Origin: Acanthosoma haemorrhoidale
Taxonomy: Eukaryota > Arthropoda > Insecta > Hemiptera > Acanthosomatidae
Assembly: GCA_930367205.1 (NCBI GenBank)
Contig: OV884009.1
Coordinates: 122,768,639 to 122,832,638, forward strand
Length of the DNA stretch: 64,000 nt
Direction: 5' to 3'
The first letter of the stretch is position 1, and the number at the start of each line of letters is the position of its first letter. Shown here piece after piece: positions 44,703 to 56,702 of this stretch. The notes below the pieces were generated by a model, which was not told the origin of the DNA, did no database searches, and saw only the letters and a program-made list of their open reading frames with translations. The position numbers and the translations under genes are program-made.

Positions 44703-45388
44703 ATGGAACAGCTCATGCAGGTACCGCTGTCATTGTCCATAACTCCATATCCCACCACATAGTTCCTCTGGTAGCACATGATTTCCTTCAATCCACTGCA
44801 GTGTCAATCACCACCTTCACTTTTCCCCTTACACTAGCATCAGTGTACTGCCCTCCTAATAAATCCACTTCTGACTCCCAATTCATCTCCTTTCTAGACT
44901 CCATCGGACATTGTTTCCTTGTGGGTGGGGACTTTAATGCGAAGCACCAACACTGGCGGTCAAGATCCGCAAATACACGAGGACGTGCTTTGCTGTCTGC
45001 ACTCACACGGAAACATTGCTCCACTATCACTCCTGACACAGCCACCTATTGGCCATCTGATCCCAACCGAAATCCTGATCTCCTTGACTTCTTTTTTTAC
45101 AATAGTTTAGGAGCACTAAACTATTCACTCACGCGCCTTGATGACCTCTCCTCTGACCATAGTCCTTTATTATTAACCATTTCCCTAAGATCAATTCACA
45201 AAATGCCTCCTCCTTCATTTATTAGGGGCCCAGTTGACTGGGACCACTTCCGTCAGCTTCTTACAGAGTCCGTAAACCTCAAATTATCCCTGAAAAGACC
45301 TAGACGATGCAGTGCATTCTTTCACTACTCTGGTCCAGAGGTCAGCTTGGGAGGCATCGCCACCCCATCGTCACCCAAAAATTCATAA
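44703..45388 (+). pseudogene. Jockey endonuclease (partial)
   Basis: The open frame covers the C-terminal two-thirds of an exonuclease-endonuclease-phosphatase fold: TLASVYCPPN, the catalytic GGDFNAKHQHW, NPDLLDFFF, and the final SSDHSPLLL. The enzyme nicks target DNA to prime reverse transcription. The N-terminal catalytic residues are lost by 5' truncation. The frame turns into non-homologous residues after 45,290 because of an 8-bp deletion relative to the first copy. Confidence 0.9.
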
Positions 45389-45761
45389 TCATAATCGTTT
45401 ACCTCAGCATCTCAAAGATCTAATCCTATCCAAACGCCGCTCCAGAACAGTGTGGCAATGATCCCGGCATCCTGCCGATCGCCGCTCGTACAATCAGTAC
45501 TGCCGATTGGTAAATCGGCGATTGGCATCCTTCCGTTCCGATTCTTTCAACTCCTACCTCTCCTCTCAGTCTACCAGGGATAACTCCTTGTGATATGTAA
45601 CCAAAAAAATCCTTAAGTATCAACCTGTTTCACATCCACTCCATCGTGATGATGGGTCCTGGGCAGCTTCGGATGGGGATAGGTCGGAGGAATTTGCTCT
45701 GCATTTTACCCATACTTTCACACCTCACCTTTCTCATCAAAGCCATACTCACAGCACAACT

Positions 45762-46347
45762 GTGGAAGATTTCCTCACTTCACCTATTCCTCTCTCTCTT
45801 CCACCAAAAGCCGTTAATCCCTCTGAGGTCAAATACCTTCTGAAAAACTTACCTTACCGAAAATCCCCTGGATATGATCTCCTTACTCCTCAAATTCTCA
45901 AAAAACTTCCTCCTAAAGCCATAATTTTCCTAACCTATATATATATATATATATATAATAGCATTATCCGAACGACGCACTTTCCACTCCTCTGGAAACA
46001 TTCCATTATTGTCCTATTCGCCAAACCTGGTAAACCACCCAATGACGCCTCATCTTACCGTCCAATTAGCCTACTCCCTATCCTCTCAAAAATATTTGAG
46101 AAACTCCTACTAAAACGTCTACTTCCAATTGTTGAATCCAAAAACCTTTTTCCCACACACTAGTTTGGTTTGCGCCAACGGCATTCCACTGCTCAACAAG
46201 GTCTTCGCGTTGTTGATCACATCTCCTCAGCCCTTGAAACCAAACAGCTCAAAAGATATTATATATACCACAGACTCTTTTTCTAATCCTACAGTCCTAC
46301 CTTTCAAACCGTTTATTCCAAGTCCGCTGTGGCTTATAATACTCTAA
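45762..46347 (+). pseudogene. Jockey RT, N-terminal half
   Basis: The frame encodes SEVKYLLKNLPYRKSPGYDL, IIVLFAKPGKPPNDASSYRP and LLPILSKIFEKLLLKRLLP, the fingers of the RT. It stops at TAG 46,162, where the first copy has CAG in HQFGFRQRHST. A microsatellite of TA repeats at 45,938-45,957 adds residues. The palm start (FLDIAQAFD) is deleted. Confidence 0.88.
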
Positions 46348-46355
46348 CTACTATC

Positions 46356-47131
46356 CCATAAATGCAGGAGTTCCACAGGGCAGTGTCCTGGGCCCCATCC
46401 TCTATAACATATACACCGCTGATGTCCCCTCTACTCCCAATACCTTCTTGGCCACATTTGCAGATGACACTGCAGTCTTGTCGTCCCACGCAGACCCCGA
46501 CATAGCATCCCATAACCTTCAAAAACACCTTGACGAGATCGAGTATTGGTGCAATCAATGGCGGATCAAAGTTAATGAAGCAAAATGCTCCCACATTACC
46601 TTCACCCTTTGTCGCAAGACTTGTCCACTAGTTTATTTTAATTCTATTCCTCTCCCTGTATCCGAGACAGTACGGTACTTAGGCTTCCATCTTGACAAAC
46701 GACTGACCTGGAACCCACATACGAGACTAAAAAGACAAGAACTAAACAGACGCTTTGGACAACTGTACAGACTACTTCAAAGGACATCCCATATCTCAAT
46801 AGAAAATAAACTACTAATCTACAAAGTTATACTTAAACCAATCTGGACATACGGAATAGAGCTATGGGGGACAACAAAAAAGTCGAACATCAAGCGTATC
46901 CAATCCTTTCAATCCAAAGTCCTAAGAACAATAGTAAATGCCCCTTATTATGTCAGCAACAAAACCCTTCATAACGATCTTAATATACCCCACATTCTAG
47001 AACTCATCCCTTCCAAGTTTATGAAATTCCACAGTAGCCTTTCCAACCACCCTAATCCTGTAGCACAGTCATTGCACTGCTCCACTCATCCCTATACCTC
47101 CTCGGAGACTGAAACGGCAGTGGCCTCGTGA
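46356..47131 (+). pseudogene. Jockey RT, palm and thumb
   Basis: The frame contains AGVPQGSVLGPILYNIY, catalytic FADDTAVLSS, WCNQWRIKVNEAKCSHITFT, VRYLGFHLDKRLTW and LKPIWTYGIELWGTT, the conserved Jockey order. It ends at a TGA at 47,129-47,131, and the 3' UTR follows. Intact in sequence, but separated from the upstream domains by stops. Confidence 0.92.
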
Positions 47132-47325
47132 CCTACTATAAACGCGTGACAGTGGGAGTCCTGGCAATGGCCAGTTTCTCCAATCATGTCCTATTGTATG
47201 AATGAGCGAGTGAATGATGCTGTAAATATGGTATGAATGAGATCATTTATCTCTATTATTATTGCCTTATAAAAGGCAGATTGTAATTATTGCACAATAA
47301 AGATTGTTAGATTGAATATATAGAT

Positions 47326-47556
47326 AAATTGTTTTCCCCGAAATAATAATTTAACACGTCAACCCTAGAAGAACTCAGGTCCTAATAAGGTTATATAAAG
47401 ACAAAAACCACTAAGACAAATAGTAAATACCATGAAAGGACCAACATATAAATTATGAAAAAAAATTAAACCGTTGTTAGATAATTTAAATAATAGTAAT
47501 ACATTATTACGTTTTTTATCTTTTAATTGTTTATATTTTATATTAATCTTAGGTTT
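47326..47556. other. Short AT-rich spacer
   Basis: No feature recognised between the Jockey 3' end and the LTR-like repeat. Confidence 0.5.
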
Positions 47557-47561
47557 TATAG

Positions 47562-48200
47562 AGGTTCTGTTAATATAAGAAAGACTTCTGGCAAAAGGAA
47601 AATTGTTTAATTATAAACTGATTCATGAGTTACACGTATGTTATAAATTTACAATGTTAAAAATTAAAGTTATAAAATATATGTTAAAAAACTTGTTATA
47701 AAGTTTGAATGTGCCTTACTATAATATATACTGGCCATTTTTTCTTTGTTGTGTTCTACGCGTGGTCTTCTTTGTGCTTCGTCGTCGTCTTTGTCTCGAG
47801 CGTGGCTACCTCATGCCTCCCACGACGATCGTAACGAACAAAGCCCAACTCCTCTCGTCGGCGGGTCCTAGTGAATGAGTACGACCCCGTGATTCTCCTC
47901 GTTTTTATAACCTTTGTTGCCATCTTGGATTTTTTAACTTTCTCTTTTTAATCCCAGTGGTCTTGGATATTATTAACTTTTCTTGTTTTAAAATTAACAA
48001 ATCCAATATTAAATTATTTATATTTAATTCTTCATATTATTTATATGATAAATAATAATAGTAGATATAACGGCAACAAAACGTTTATCCTTTCATAGCC
48101 ATGAACCACGGGTTGTTTTTACGTTCTTTTACGCTCGCTAATTTCAAGTTTATATCAAAAGCAACATCAAAACTCACAGCATCCAAATATCACAGCAACA
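47562..48200. repeat. LTR-like dispersed repeat, copy 1 (solo LTR candidate)
   Basis: 639 bp starting AGGTTCTGTTAATA and ending CACAGCAACA, flanked by a perfect 5-bp duplication TATAG (47,557-47,561 and 48,201-48,205). It shares its start (ACTTCTGGCAAAAGGA), an internal GC-rich pyrimidine region, and its end (CATGAACCACGG, ACGCTCGCTAATTTC) with 49,914-50,625. No coding capacity. A solo LTR is the simplest reading. Confidence 0.78.
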
Positions 48201-48205
48201 TATAG

Positions 48206-49913
48206 TACATTTCTGAAAAACAGGGACTTATAGAGCTCTTTAACTCTGTGAAGAACAGAGACTTTTTTATTAAAGAGTTAAAATTAATTTGTTACTATGT
48301 TTTTAAAAATAATCAGTAATAATAATTAAAAGGGTGTTTTACCTGTTAATTTTAGTGGGGTTTTAATGAATAGACCAATGCAAGATGTATTGGTAAAAAC
48401 AAACGTACCAAAAATAATTCTTAAATAAATGGACGATTTATTAGTAATAATGAGATTAAATGATGCTGATAATTTTTTTTAGGCTTAATAATTTTCATGA
48501 CAATTTGCAATTTAGCTATGAATCACCTTCTAACCAAATTACACAGAATTTGATTTATATATCCCTGCCATATTGTTATTCCTAGAAAACATGATCCTCA
48601 AGTAACGGTTTTTTTCTATTCTATTCTGTTTATGACTGAATACTCTGAACACTCACATAAAAAAACAAATATATGATAGACTGGTTGTTAATGCCTGTGA
48701 AGAAACAAGATTAGAATTAGACCAACTTCATGGACACATACCAACACATACTTGACTAACCTTTGACAAACTGAAATATCACATGTAATTTATATTTTTT
48801 TTAAATCTTCTAGTTTGGATAGAATTACAGGTAAGGAGAAATAAACACATATTTTCATTATCTCCAGAATTTTGATCTTAATTTTATTAAAAATGTTTTG
48901 TCTAACGAGCATTTCCAAATATATGGGGACTGACTAAGCTGATTACATCAACAAAATCCTGCCTAGATTTTAATAGTATAGCCCTGACATATACAGGAGT
49001 TAACGTTTTCGTATCAAATACTATTACATTTTCTTAATTCTAATTCATCACTCAATAAAAACTGATTTCGTTTCATACCTCAAAAGTTTGCCACAAATGA
49101 ATTACAAAAACTAATTAAGTTTATCACAGACAAACAATATCAGAGATTTCACACAATTCTTATCTTACTGGATATCACTAAAGTATTTAGTAATAGCTGG
49201 TGGCCATCAATACTTTGAATGTTAAAAACAATGAACTGCACCCAAAACAGTACAATGGGCATTTCAAAAGTTACAATAAGTTAACAATAAGGAAACTTTT
49301 ATAAGAGTCTGGAGCTAAATGCTTTGCTTCCCTCGCTTTCCGTACAAATATCTTTATGGTATAATTAAACAATTTAAGAGATATCTGTACATAACATCTG
49401 GAAATATGAACACCGAATTTCCTTCATATAGCTCATTTGTATATATTTGAGGCTGGTATATGGCAAATAAATAGGCACTATTATCTTCCCACTTTCTCGG
49501 AGTCATCCCAAGCTGAAAAACGACTCGGCACTTGCTTGACATGGATAGAATGACACCTCTTGGCTGAAAATGGATGGTGCTGGACTATTGATGATGGAAG
49601 CTGACCTGGAGCCTGCCTTGGAGAGCAATGTTGCTATTGGTCATTTAAAAAAACAGTAAGTTATTAAATAGTGGTATACCATAGCCCCTTGCCAATTTAT
49701 GTGATTATAATTGTACCATGCCATATTTAGAGCCAATCAATTTAAATATTCTGGTTCTATTAAATATACTTGTGAAGGAAATTCAATTGTTATGAACAAG
49801 TGGGTTATAAGTTTTTTTTATGTATTATTCAAATATTTATTATTTATATATATTTTAATTATATATTTTTTCATATAATTTATAACTTTATATTTAACTT
49901 TTACGTTATCTCA
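48206..49913. other. Intron sequence between the two LTR-like repeats
   Basis: AT-rich. Nothing recognised. Confidence 0.5.
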
Positions 49914-50625
49914 AGGTTCTGTTAATAAAATTTAGGAAACTTCTGGCAAAAGGAATAATGGTTTATTTACACACATTGATTTAAAAATTGACATACTAAT
50001 TAACTACGTACGTAATAAAAGAATACTATTAAATCTAACATTAAATTGGTACCTTATAATTATTCGTTACGTGATACTAATACTGGCCAGTGTTTCTTTG
50101 TGTTGCTTTCTTCGATGGTCGTCTTCTATTGCGTGATTCGGATTAGCGTCTTGTTCTTGATGCGTGGCGGGTGAAAGTCTCATGCCGGTCCAAAGATGCA
50201 CCACGAGGCAGCAGTCGCCGGCCGTGCCTTCGCGTGGGTACCTGGGCTGGAGTCCCTCCTGGTCCTGCCTCGTCCTCTGCCGGTTCCGTCCGTCCTCTTT
50301 TCATATAGAGTCCGGTCTCATACGTCTCGTGGTCCTATATCTTGCATCTCTCCGCTGCCTTATTGATCTTTCAACTGGTTATTCAATGCCAGTTGTTTCG
50401 GATATTTATACTTTGCTTAATTTACGTAGTTTATAAAATAAATGTTTATATTAATTATTGATATTATTTTTATTATAACTATTAATAGTTAATATAACGG
50501 CAATAACAACGTTCATACTTTCATAGGCATGAACCACGGATCGTTATTACGTTCTTCAACGCTCGCTAATTTCGAGTTTATTTCAAAAACGCCATAAAAA
50601 ATCGCAACATTAAAATATCACAACA
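49914..50625. repeat. LTR-like dispersed repeat, copy 2
   Basis: 712 bp with the same start (AGGTTCTGTTAATA) and end pattern (ATATCACAACA) as copy 1 but more diverged, and longer in the middle. I see no flanking duplication. The small ORF at 50,164-50,436 lies in its GC-rich core and is probably fortuitous. Confidence 0.72.
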
Positions 50626-51123
50626 GTATATTATCAACCATTAATATTTTTTTTAGTGTAATAAGAATATTTTCGTTTTGATATTCCCTTATAGTTGGTA
50701 GAGAATGATGATTAAATATATCACTTATATTCCCAAATTTTGTTGCATTAATTTTCTAAATCTATATTGTTATTTGTTTATTTAATAAATTCTTAGTGTT
50801 CATGGTCAATCACATGTTGTGTTTATTTATTTCTCAAGCAAATTTGTTCATATTAATGTTCTATCATGCCAATAGCTGGACCTAATAAGGTAGTATTAGA
50901 GTTTTTAATAATTAATTTAGGGTATTGAATAAATTATTTTTTTTTATCTATATGCTATAATATACCTTCAGTAAAGGAAAGGTGGAAATCATGTTGATAG
51001 CCCACAGGTTCACAAACTATTTTAAATTGTCAACAATAAGCATAATATTAAGTAAATCAATATGTAGGAAGGCCTTATGTTGTCGGTATGTGTAATAAGA
51101 TTTTTGGTGTGTTTTTTTCATAG
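50626..51123. other. End of the 19-kb intron
   Basis: AT-rich, ending in the acceptor TTTTCATAG at 51,123. No feature recognised. Confidence 0.6.
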
Positions 51124-51382
51124 ATAAACTTATATTGAGTGATTCAGTGAGACATAAATTTTTTATATTTGACTGGAAAAGTAAAGAGTCTACAATACTT
51201 CTGGAAAATAACATTGGAAAAGTTGTGGGGATGGATGTTGACTATTATGAAAATAACTTGTACTGGCTTGACGATGAGAAAAAAACAATTGAAACGATGA
51301 ACTTACAAAACAAGCATCGATTAACTCTTGTGCGAGATCTAACTGAAGGTCTTGATGACATTGCATTGGTATTAGACCATGG
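51124..51382 (+). CDS. LDL-receptor-family gene, exon F (propeller 2, blades 1-2)
   Basis: Acceptor TTCATAG and donor GTAAGA enclose 259 bp. The first two bases complete the Asp codon from exon E, and two bases are left for exon G. It encodes FFIFDWKSKESTILLENNIG, then GMDVDYYENNLYWLDDEKKT and GLDDIALVLDHG. This is one clear YWTD repeat (LYWLDD) in a propeller less canonical than the first. The phase match across a 19-kb intron is good evidence that E and F belong to one gene. Confidence 0.9.
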
Positions 51383-53585
51383 GTAAGAATACAAAATTAT
51401 GTTACTAACACTTGACATATATTTTTACACTGAATAGAAATTATGTTAATTATCTTCTTAATTAAACTCTTCTGTGTAATTACCATTTCAAAAATATCCC
51501 CACCAAGAGTATCTATGAAGATAGTACTTTGTGAACAATTGTTTTTTGTTGTTTATGACTAATAAAAAATATAAAAAAAAATTCTAGTATGATTGAAAAG
51601 GCATCATTTCTGTTAATACTTGGAAAAAAGAGTCAAAAAATCGTTATAAATTAAATCTAATTGATATTGCATCCTAATGACCCTCTGATTAACATCAACT
51701 GATTATGACAATTTTTATTTCATCTCCTGTTATTTTAGTTATTTTTTTAAATTGCATATAACTGAATTGTCATTGGTTTTAATTTAATGCCTTGAAATTT
51801 AAATAAACTGAACAAACGTTGAAATCAGACTCAATGAAAAGAATTTTCCAAAACCGAAAATAGCTATCTATCATACATTTAATGTAGATTATTTAGAAAC
51901 ACACCTTTGCATCCAGTCTTGATTTTAACTTCAAACCTCTGGACTGAATTGCTGGCAATGGAAATTAGATGTCTGCATATATATGACTTATGGATATGTA
52001 ATAAGGAACTCCACTTAAGAATAAATTTAGACTCAAATAAGCCTTTGAGGGCCTGAAAGAAAATATATTTAACTGGTTTCATCACCTACTGAGAAAGGGC
52101 AAGTACTCCTGGCTAAGATAGCCTCTGAGCAAAGCTATGGGATGAATACCTAGAGGAAGACAACAAAAAAAACCTGGGATTAAGGAGTCCAGGCTGGTGA
52201 GAAAAAGAGAACTGACCAAAAAAGTTTTATGGTATAAATTTAAGCTTTACAACAATCATATTCTGCCCCAATAATCCAATGGGTTATATCAATATTCATT
52301 CATAATGTATTTATAATGTTACATCCAATCTTCCAGGCTATTCTGACAGCCACATCACTGTTAAAAATAAAAAATTGGATGCTAATAGAGAATTTCAAAG
52401 TTGCAAATACTCTAGTCATGAAAAGAGAAAAACTAACCAGTACCGAAACTCCCAATATTAGGTTAGTTACATAAGATCTTAAGATCATTTCTGCTTCGAA
52501 ATCAAGGAGAAATTGTCAGAATGGGTGATGCTACACAAAAATCTTACTAAGAAATTATGGCAGATGTATAATTTTTCATAAAATAAAAAAATATTGGTAA
52601 CTATTGTACGCAGCAATTTAATGTAATTATCGAAAGATTATTGGTACCATAGAAAGGTGCATTGTCAATTGTTCTCATGAGGACTTTAAATTAGAAGGAT
52701 TGAATGCCCTTGATGTTCGGCTGCTCTACTATACTTCAAAGTTTAAATCCATAACTAAAGATTCCTTTTAGTATGGCCTAATATATTACAATTATTTTTT
52801 TTACTGAAAGATAATATTTTCTGTTTATCAGTGAATATAGATCATTCATTGGAAACATCAATTAACTTGTTAAGCTTTAATCAAGTAGTAAATAATAAAC
52901 TCTGTTAAGTTTTAATCAAGCCCAAGGGTTTCTAGAATTTTAAGTACCTATTCAGATATGCAGAGCAGTAAATAGTTGAAGAGGATTGTGTGAAAGGATG
53001 ATTGAAAGTACAATTGTACCCATGTTGTACAATATCCCCTGTTATTTTTCATCTACCATTGGCTCCACCAGCATTCAATTTGGATAAGTAGATTTTTGAG
53101 GATGTAAGATGTTGATTCATGGTCTGGATGTGGTTAAAAGACCATCAGCAAAGGTAGTTAGAAATGTATCATGGATAGTAGGAAAGTTGGTGATATAGAG
53201 GGTCAAGAACTTTACATAGAGGAATTTCCAGTGTTGGTTAGAAAGTAGTCAATATTTGAGCCATAGCAGACTTGTAAGTAATGGTTTAGTGATAATATGT
53301 AAGGAGGAGGAAGTAGGTTCGAGGTAGGAAGGATTTGAATTTGAAGAGCAAGCTGGTATGTCATACCTGTTCAAATTCCTGAGCTAAAGCAGAAATGTAC
53401 CAGAGCTTGATTTACAGAACAGAGGAAATGTGGTCAGTAATGCAATATCTCTTCTTCTTTGTGAAATGTTAAAAATGGAAGCCAAACTGATGATTTGGGA
53501 GAAAGTTTTGTAATTTACAACCAAGAAGGAGTTAATCGACAATAAATAGTATAAGGATTGAAAACATAGCTTTTTTAAATTTCAG
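51383..53585. other. Intron between exons F and G
   Basis: 2,203 bp of AT-rich sequence becoming purine-rich at 53,080-53,470. No transposon or RNA gene that I can name. Confidence 0.55.
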
Positions 53586-53782
53586 ATTTATGTTTGTTGC
53601 AATATCAACCTATGAAGGAGGACATATTGACCGAATATCAATGGATGGGAAAATTTCTTCAAGAGTTCATGTAGTGGAAAATAACTTACTTGGTCCTTTA
53701 TCACTTCACTTTGATAAAACGCTTGATCGCCTGTTCTGGGCAGATCAAATGGGAGGGGAAATATCTTCAACGGATATTGAAG
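53586..53782 (+). CDS. LDL-receptor-family gene, exon G (propeller 2, blades 3-4)
   Basis: Acceptor TTTCAG and donor GTAAGA enclose 197 bp, phases consistent with exons F and H. It encodes FMFVAISTYEGGHIDRISMD, then LGPLSLHFDKTLDRLFWADQ and GGEISSTDIEG: a YWTD-type LFWADQ and the I..TDIEG strand. The HIDRISMDG and FWAD text resembles what I recall of the second propeller of insect vitellogenin receptors (recollection, not a search). Confidence 0.92.
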
Positions 53783-54119
53783 GTAAGATAAAAAGATGTT
53801 GAAAAAATTACTATTTAACTCTTTATAGATGTATATTATAATTTGCTTATTTACTATTAAGGTTTTTTAAAGTCCTATCTGAGTAATTTGTAAATTTTGT
53901 TTTATAGAAATAATTGATTGACTAACTTTATTAAACTAATTAATTTGAATCCATTATTAGCAGTTTAATTTATGTAATTTTTCAAATCCTAGTAGTGCAT
54001 TCTGGGTTCTTATAAAAAATAAGTGCAGATTCATTTATATATTTTTCTATGTTCAGAACATTCATTACAATGTGGAAATTAATCATAAAAATACAGTCTA
54101 ATGTATAATATTTTTTCAG
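53783..54119. other. Intron between exons G and H (337 bp)
   Basis: The shortest intron seen. AT-rich, ends TTTTTTCAG. Confidence 0.8.
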
Positions 54120-54272
54120 GGCTTGATCGTCATGCTGTTAAAGAAGGTCACTCCAGTCCAATAGATGTCACATGCTCCGAAACAGATATTTTTTGGCTTA
54201 GTTATGGAACTAGAAAGGTTTTTTGGTCAAGCAAGTTTGATGTGTCACTTTTTACTAAAAGTTTTAATTTAG
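54120..54272 (+). CDS. LDL-receptor-family gene, exon H (propeller 2, blade 5)
   Basis: Acceptor TTTTTTCAG and donor GTAACT enclose 153 bp. It encodes GLDRHAVKEGHSSPIDVTCS, then ETDIFWLSYGTRKVFWSSKF and SLFTKSFNLG. IFWLSY occupies the YWTD position. The start joins exon G as EG-LDRH, the usual transition between blades. Confidence 0.9.
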
Positions 54273-54959
54273 GTAACTTGAAATGCACAAATAATATTTA
54301 GTCATTGAAGCTTCTTCATAACACAGTTATTTACAAAAACATAATATTATTGCAGCAAATCCTCATTATGATATAACATGTTAATACGCCTTTCTATGAG
54401 TAGATAATTTCTATACACTATTTTTATGAAAAAATCCAGTACTTGAAGATTTGTTTATCTTATTAATAAAAAATGTTGTAGAAAATTTCCAAAAGGAATC
54501 CTTTAATATTTGAAAATTTTTATTAGTTCTAAAATTGATTAAAAAAGACTTTCAGTAAAGTATGTGAGCAGCACTACTGTTCATGGCAATGTTATATAGA
54601 CATGGAATGCTTAGTATTATGTTGTCGATAGCTTCCTGGTCTATTCTACTCCATTCATCCAGGAGAGTTTCTCACTGAGTTCTGGCTTATAATGTTTCTC
54701 CACAACATATTCCATACATATTCAATTGTTTAAATGTCAGGCTATTAAGCTGAACACAATAAATCTCTTATTCCTGATTCCTGCTGGCAATATCAAACAA
54801 CCCTTGCTGTGTGTGGGCAAGTATTAATTAAAATATTGATATTAGCTCTTTGTAAATAAGTTAGGATAATCAGTTGGTGTTTGAGCCAATCTAAAATTTA
54901 AAAACAGAAAACTTTATGTTAGAAAAAGAAGAAAATTATTTCATTGGCTATCGCTGCTA
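54273..54959. other. Intron start after exon H
   Basis: AT-rich. Nothing recognised. Confidence 0.5.
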
Positions 54960-55381
54960 CTGCTACCTATGAGATACAGCAGGAACGGCCTCGCGCGTTG
55001 GACACCTTTTTTGGGGTTTGTCGAGACCAGTCACTATGGATCCTAACTTCGTTGTAGTAGCATCAGAATTTGTCGAGTGCCGAAATTAACTTGTGAGATT
55101 AATTTGTGGAATCCTAAGTTATCGGTTTGAATTTGATTGTAGTCATAACAGATACATGGTTCGGAAGGTTTTTTGTATCCTTCGCCTGAAATCGAGGAAA
55201 GCAGTCAAAAATCATCCATTAGGCCAGAAGCTCCTGCCCGAGGCTGGACCGATCGCCGGACAGGTAAAAGGGGATTGATTCCTAAAATTTTCCTTTCAAT
55301 TTCGATCTATCCGATCCCGAAAACCACCCCTTTTCCCTTACAGAGAGACGGGTCAGCGGCGACGGGATTCTGCTATTGGCG
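54960..55381 (+). other. GC-rich block with splice-like signals (unknown)
   Basis: About 420 bp differ in composition from the intron around them (e.g. GGCCTCGCGCGTTGGACACC near 54,987). A donor-like CAG|GTAAAAG lies at 55,263/55,264, a pyrimidine-rich acceptor TTTTCCCTTACAG ends at 55,343, and CG|GTAAGT follows at 55,381/55,382. Together these define a possible 38-bp mini-exon. There is no substantial ORF. It may be a transposon leader or a non-coding transcript. I cannot tell. Confidence 0.35.
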
Positions 55382-55389
55382 GTAAGTTT

Positions 55390-56332
55390 GAAATTTATTG
55401 AATCTAAAATTATTAATTTATTGATTTTTAATATAATTTGTTGCTATGTTTTACTCGATTTCGGTATTTGTCGTCGTTATTTTATATCACAGTCCACTGT
55501 TGGTCCTCTATCACAGAAATAACTTGAAAACTCGTTCGTTCTAATTTTGACATAAAATTGTTTTAGATTTCACAGCTAATTTATCCGCGTTCACATTAGT
55601 AACCACACCACAATAGTGAATTGCATTTAAATAACAAAATCAGGTCAGGTTAGCCCTACCTCAATGGATAATTTTACTTCAGCTCATTCAAAGTTCCCCA
55701 CAGAAACTGTACAAATCCGGAGCCTCCATGAGATCTTCTGCATTTCAAGCATTCTTCTTGTATCTGGTTGTAGCCCTTACTTCAATTTATCAATGACAGA
55801 CATGTCAATCATGTCCCTAGTTTACATGTCCATGAGGCCATTCCAATAGAATGTGAAATTACCTGTTTATAACTCTCAAACTCAATGGACAGGTTAACTT
55901 CACGAAGTCTGTATAAGAAAGTTCCATCTCTCACATAAATTTGGTGTTTCATACAATAAGCAATTGTGAAGCAGGTTCACTGCGATTTTTTAAAGTTTGT
56001 GATCGTATTATCAACCATAAATTAAACTAGTTCACCTTGAACTAAGACCCCCTGTATCTTATTCTTTAACATCTTCCGCCTCTTAGTATTTTAACAGTAA
56101 ACCATTAGAAATACTTTTTGAAGCAGAAAATGCTTCAGCTATGATGAGTTAACCCAGCTTAAAGTGTGTCTACTGCATTTAGCTGGGTTTCACTATCTTA
56201 ATGATATATTTACATGCCCTAATACTGAAAAATATTAAAATTTAATGATTAATCCTTAGTAAAATCAAGGATTAAAATAAACATATTAGTGTGCTTATCT
56301 CCTAATTTTTTTGTTACGTTTATACAGATCCC
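55390..56332. other. Intron sequence, unassigned
   Basis: No recognised element. The small ORF at 55,664-55,849 has no family resemblance. Confidence 0.45.
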
Positions 56333-56640
56333 AGTGTTGGAGCCGAGTTTTTCTGTTTGATTACTTTCCTTTAAATAATTTTCCTTTTTTTTTGATTGAG
56401 TGAATGGAATGGTTTTTAGTTTGAATTGGTGCAATAATTTATAATTGAAACGAGAGAAAATAATGTTTTTATTTAATAATAATTTAGAAGTAAAGTTTTG
56501 GTCAAACAACCTTTTCTCTCGTTTCAATTATAAATTATTGCACCAATTCAAACTAAAAACCATTCCATTCACTCAATCGAAAAAAAGGAAAATCATTTAA
56601 AGGAAAGTAATCAAACAGAAAAAATTGGCTCCAACACCCA
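56333..56640. repeat. Long inverted repeat (arms about 128 bp, loop about 51 bp)
   Basis: The left arm 56,333-56,460 is the reverse complement of the right arm 56,512-56,640 with few mismatches (e.g. TTTTCTCTCGTTTCAATTAT at 56,512 pairs with the end of the left arm at 56,441-56,460). The loop 56,461-56,511 is AT-rich. The structure ends about 60 bp before the splice acceptor of exon I. It could be a foldback/MITE-type element or an inverted duplication. A spliced-out transcript would form a long dsRNA hairpin. Confidence 0.93.
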
Positions 56641-56702
56641 GTATCTTAAGTAAATTTTACACCAATATTGTTTCATAACAATCTTTTTTTCTTTTTTTTT
56701 AG

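Larger units (their letters stand above)
44690..47325 (+). mobile_element. Jockey-clade non-LTR retrotransposon, 5'-truncated copy with 3' end
   Basis: It begins within the endonuclease (NGTAHAGTAVIVHNSI near 44,703) and continues through GGDFNAKHQHW (44,927), SSDHSPLLLT (45,150), RT blocks (KSPGYDLLTPQIL at 45,860, SSYRPISLLPILSKIFEK at 46,050), then VPQGSVLGPILYNIYTADVP (46,370) and the catalytic FADDTAV (46,459). It ends in the RT thumb and a 3' UTR with AATAAA at 47,296. Lesions: an 8-bp deletion near 45,295, stops at about 45,590 (TGA) and 46,162 (TAG), and an RT deletion at about 46,245 removing the FLDIAQAFD region. An AT dinucleotide run near 45,940 inserts Ile-Tyr codons. Same family as 13,160-14,546. 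Confidence 0.95.

Noticed and set aside
50164..50436. A 90-residue ORF in the GC-rich part of the LTR-like repeat
   Set aside because: No recognisable domain, and not preserved in the sister copy at 47,562-48,200.
56249..56527. Minus-strand ORF of 92 codons
   Set aside because: It spans the arm and loop of the inverted repeat, low complexity, no family resemblance.
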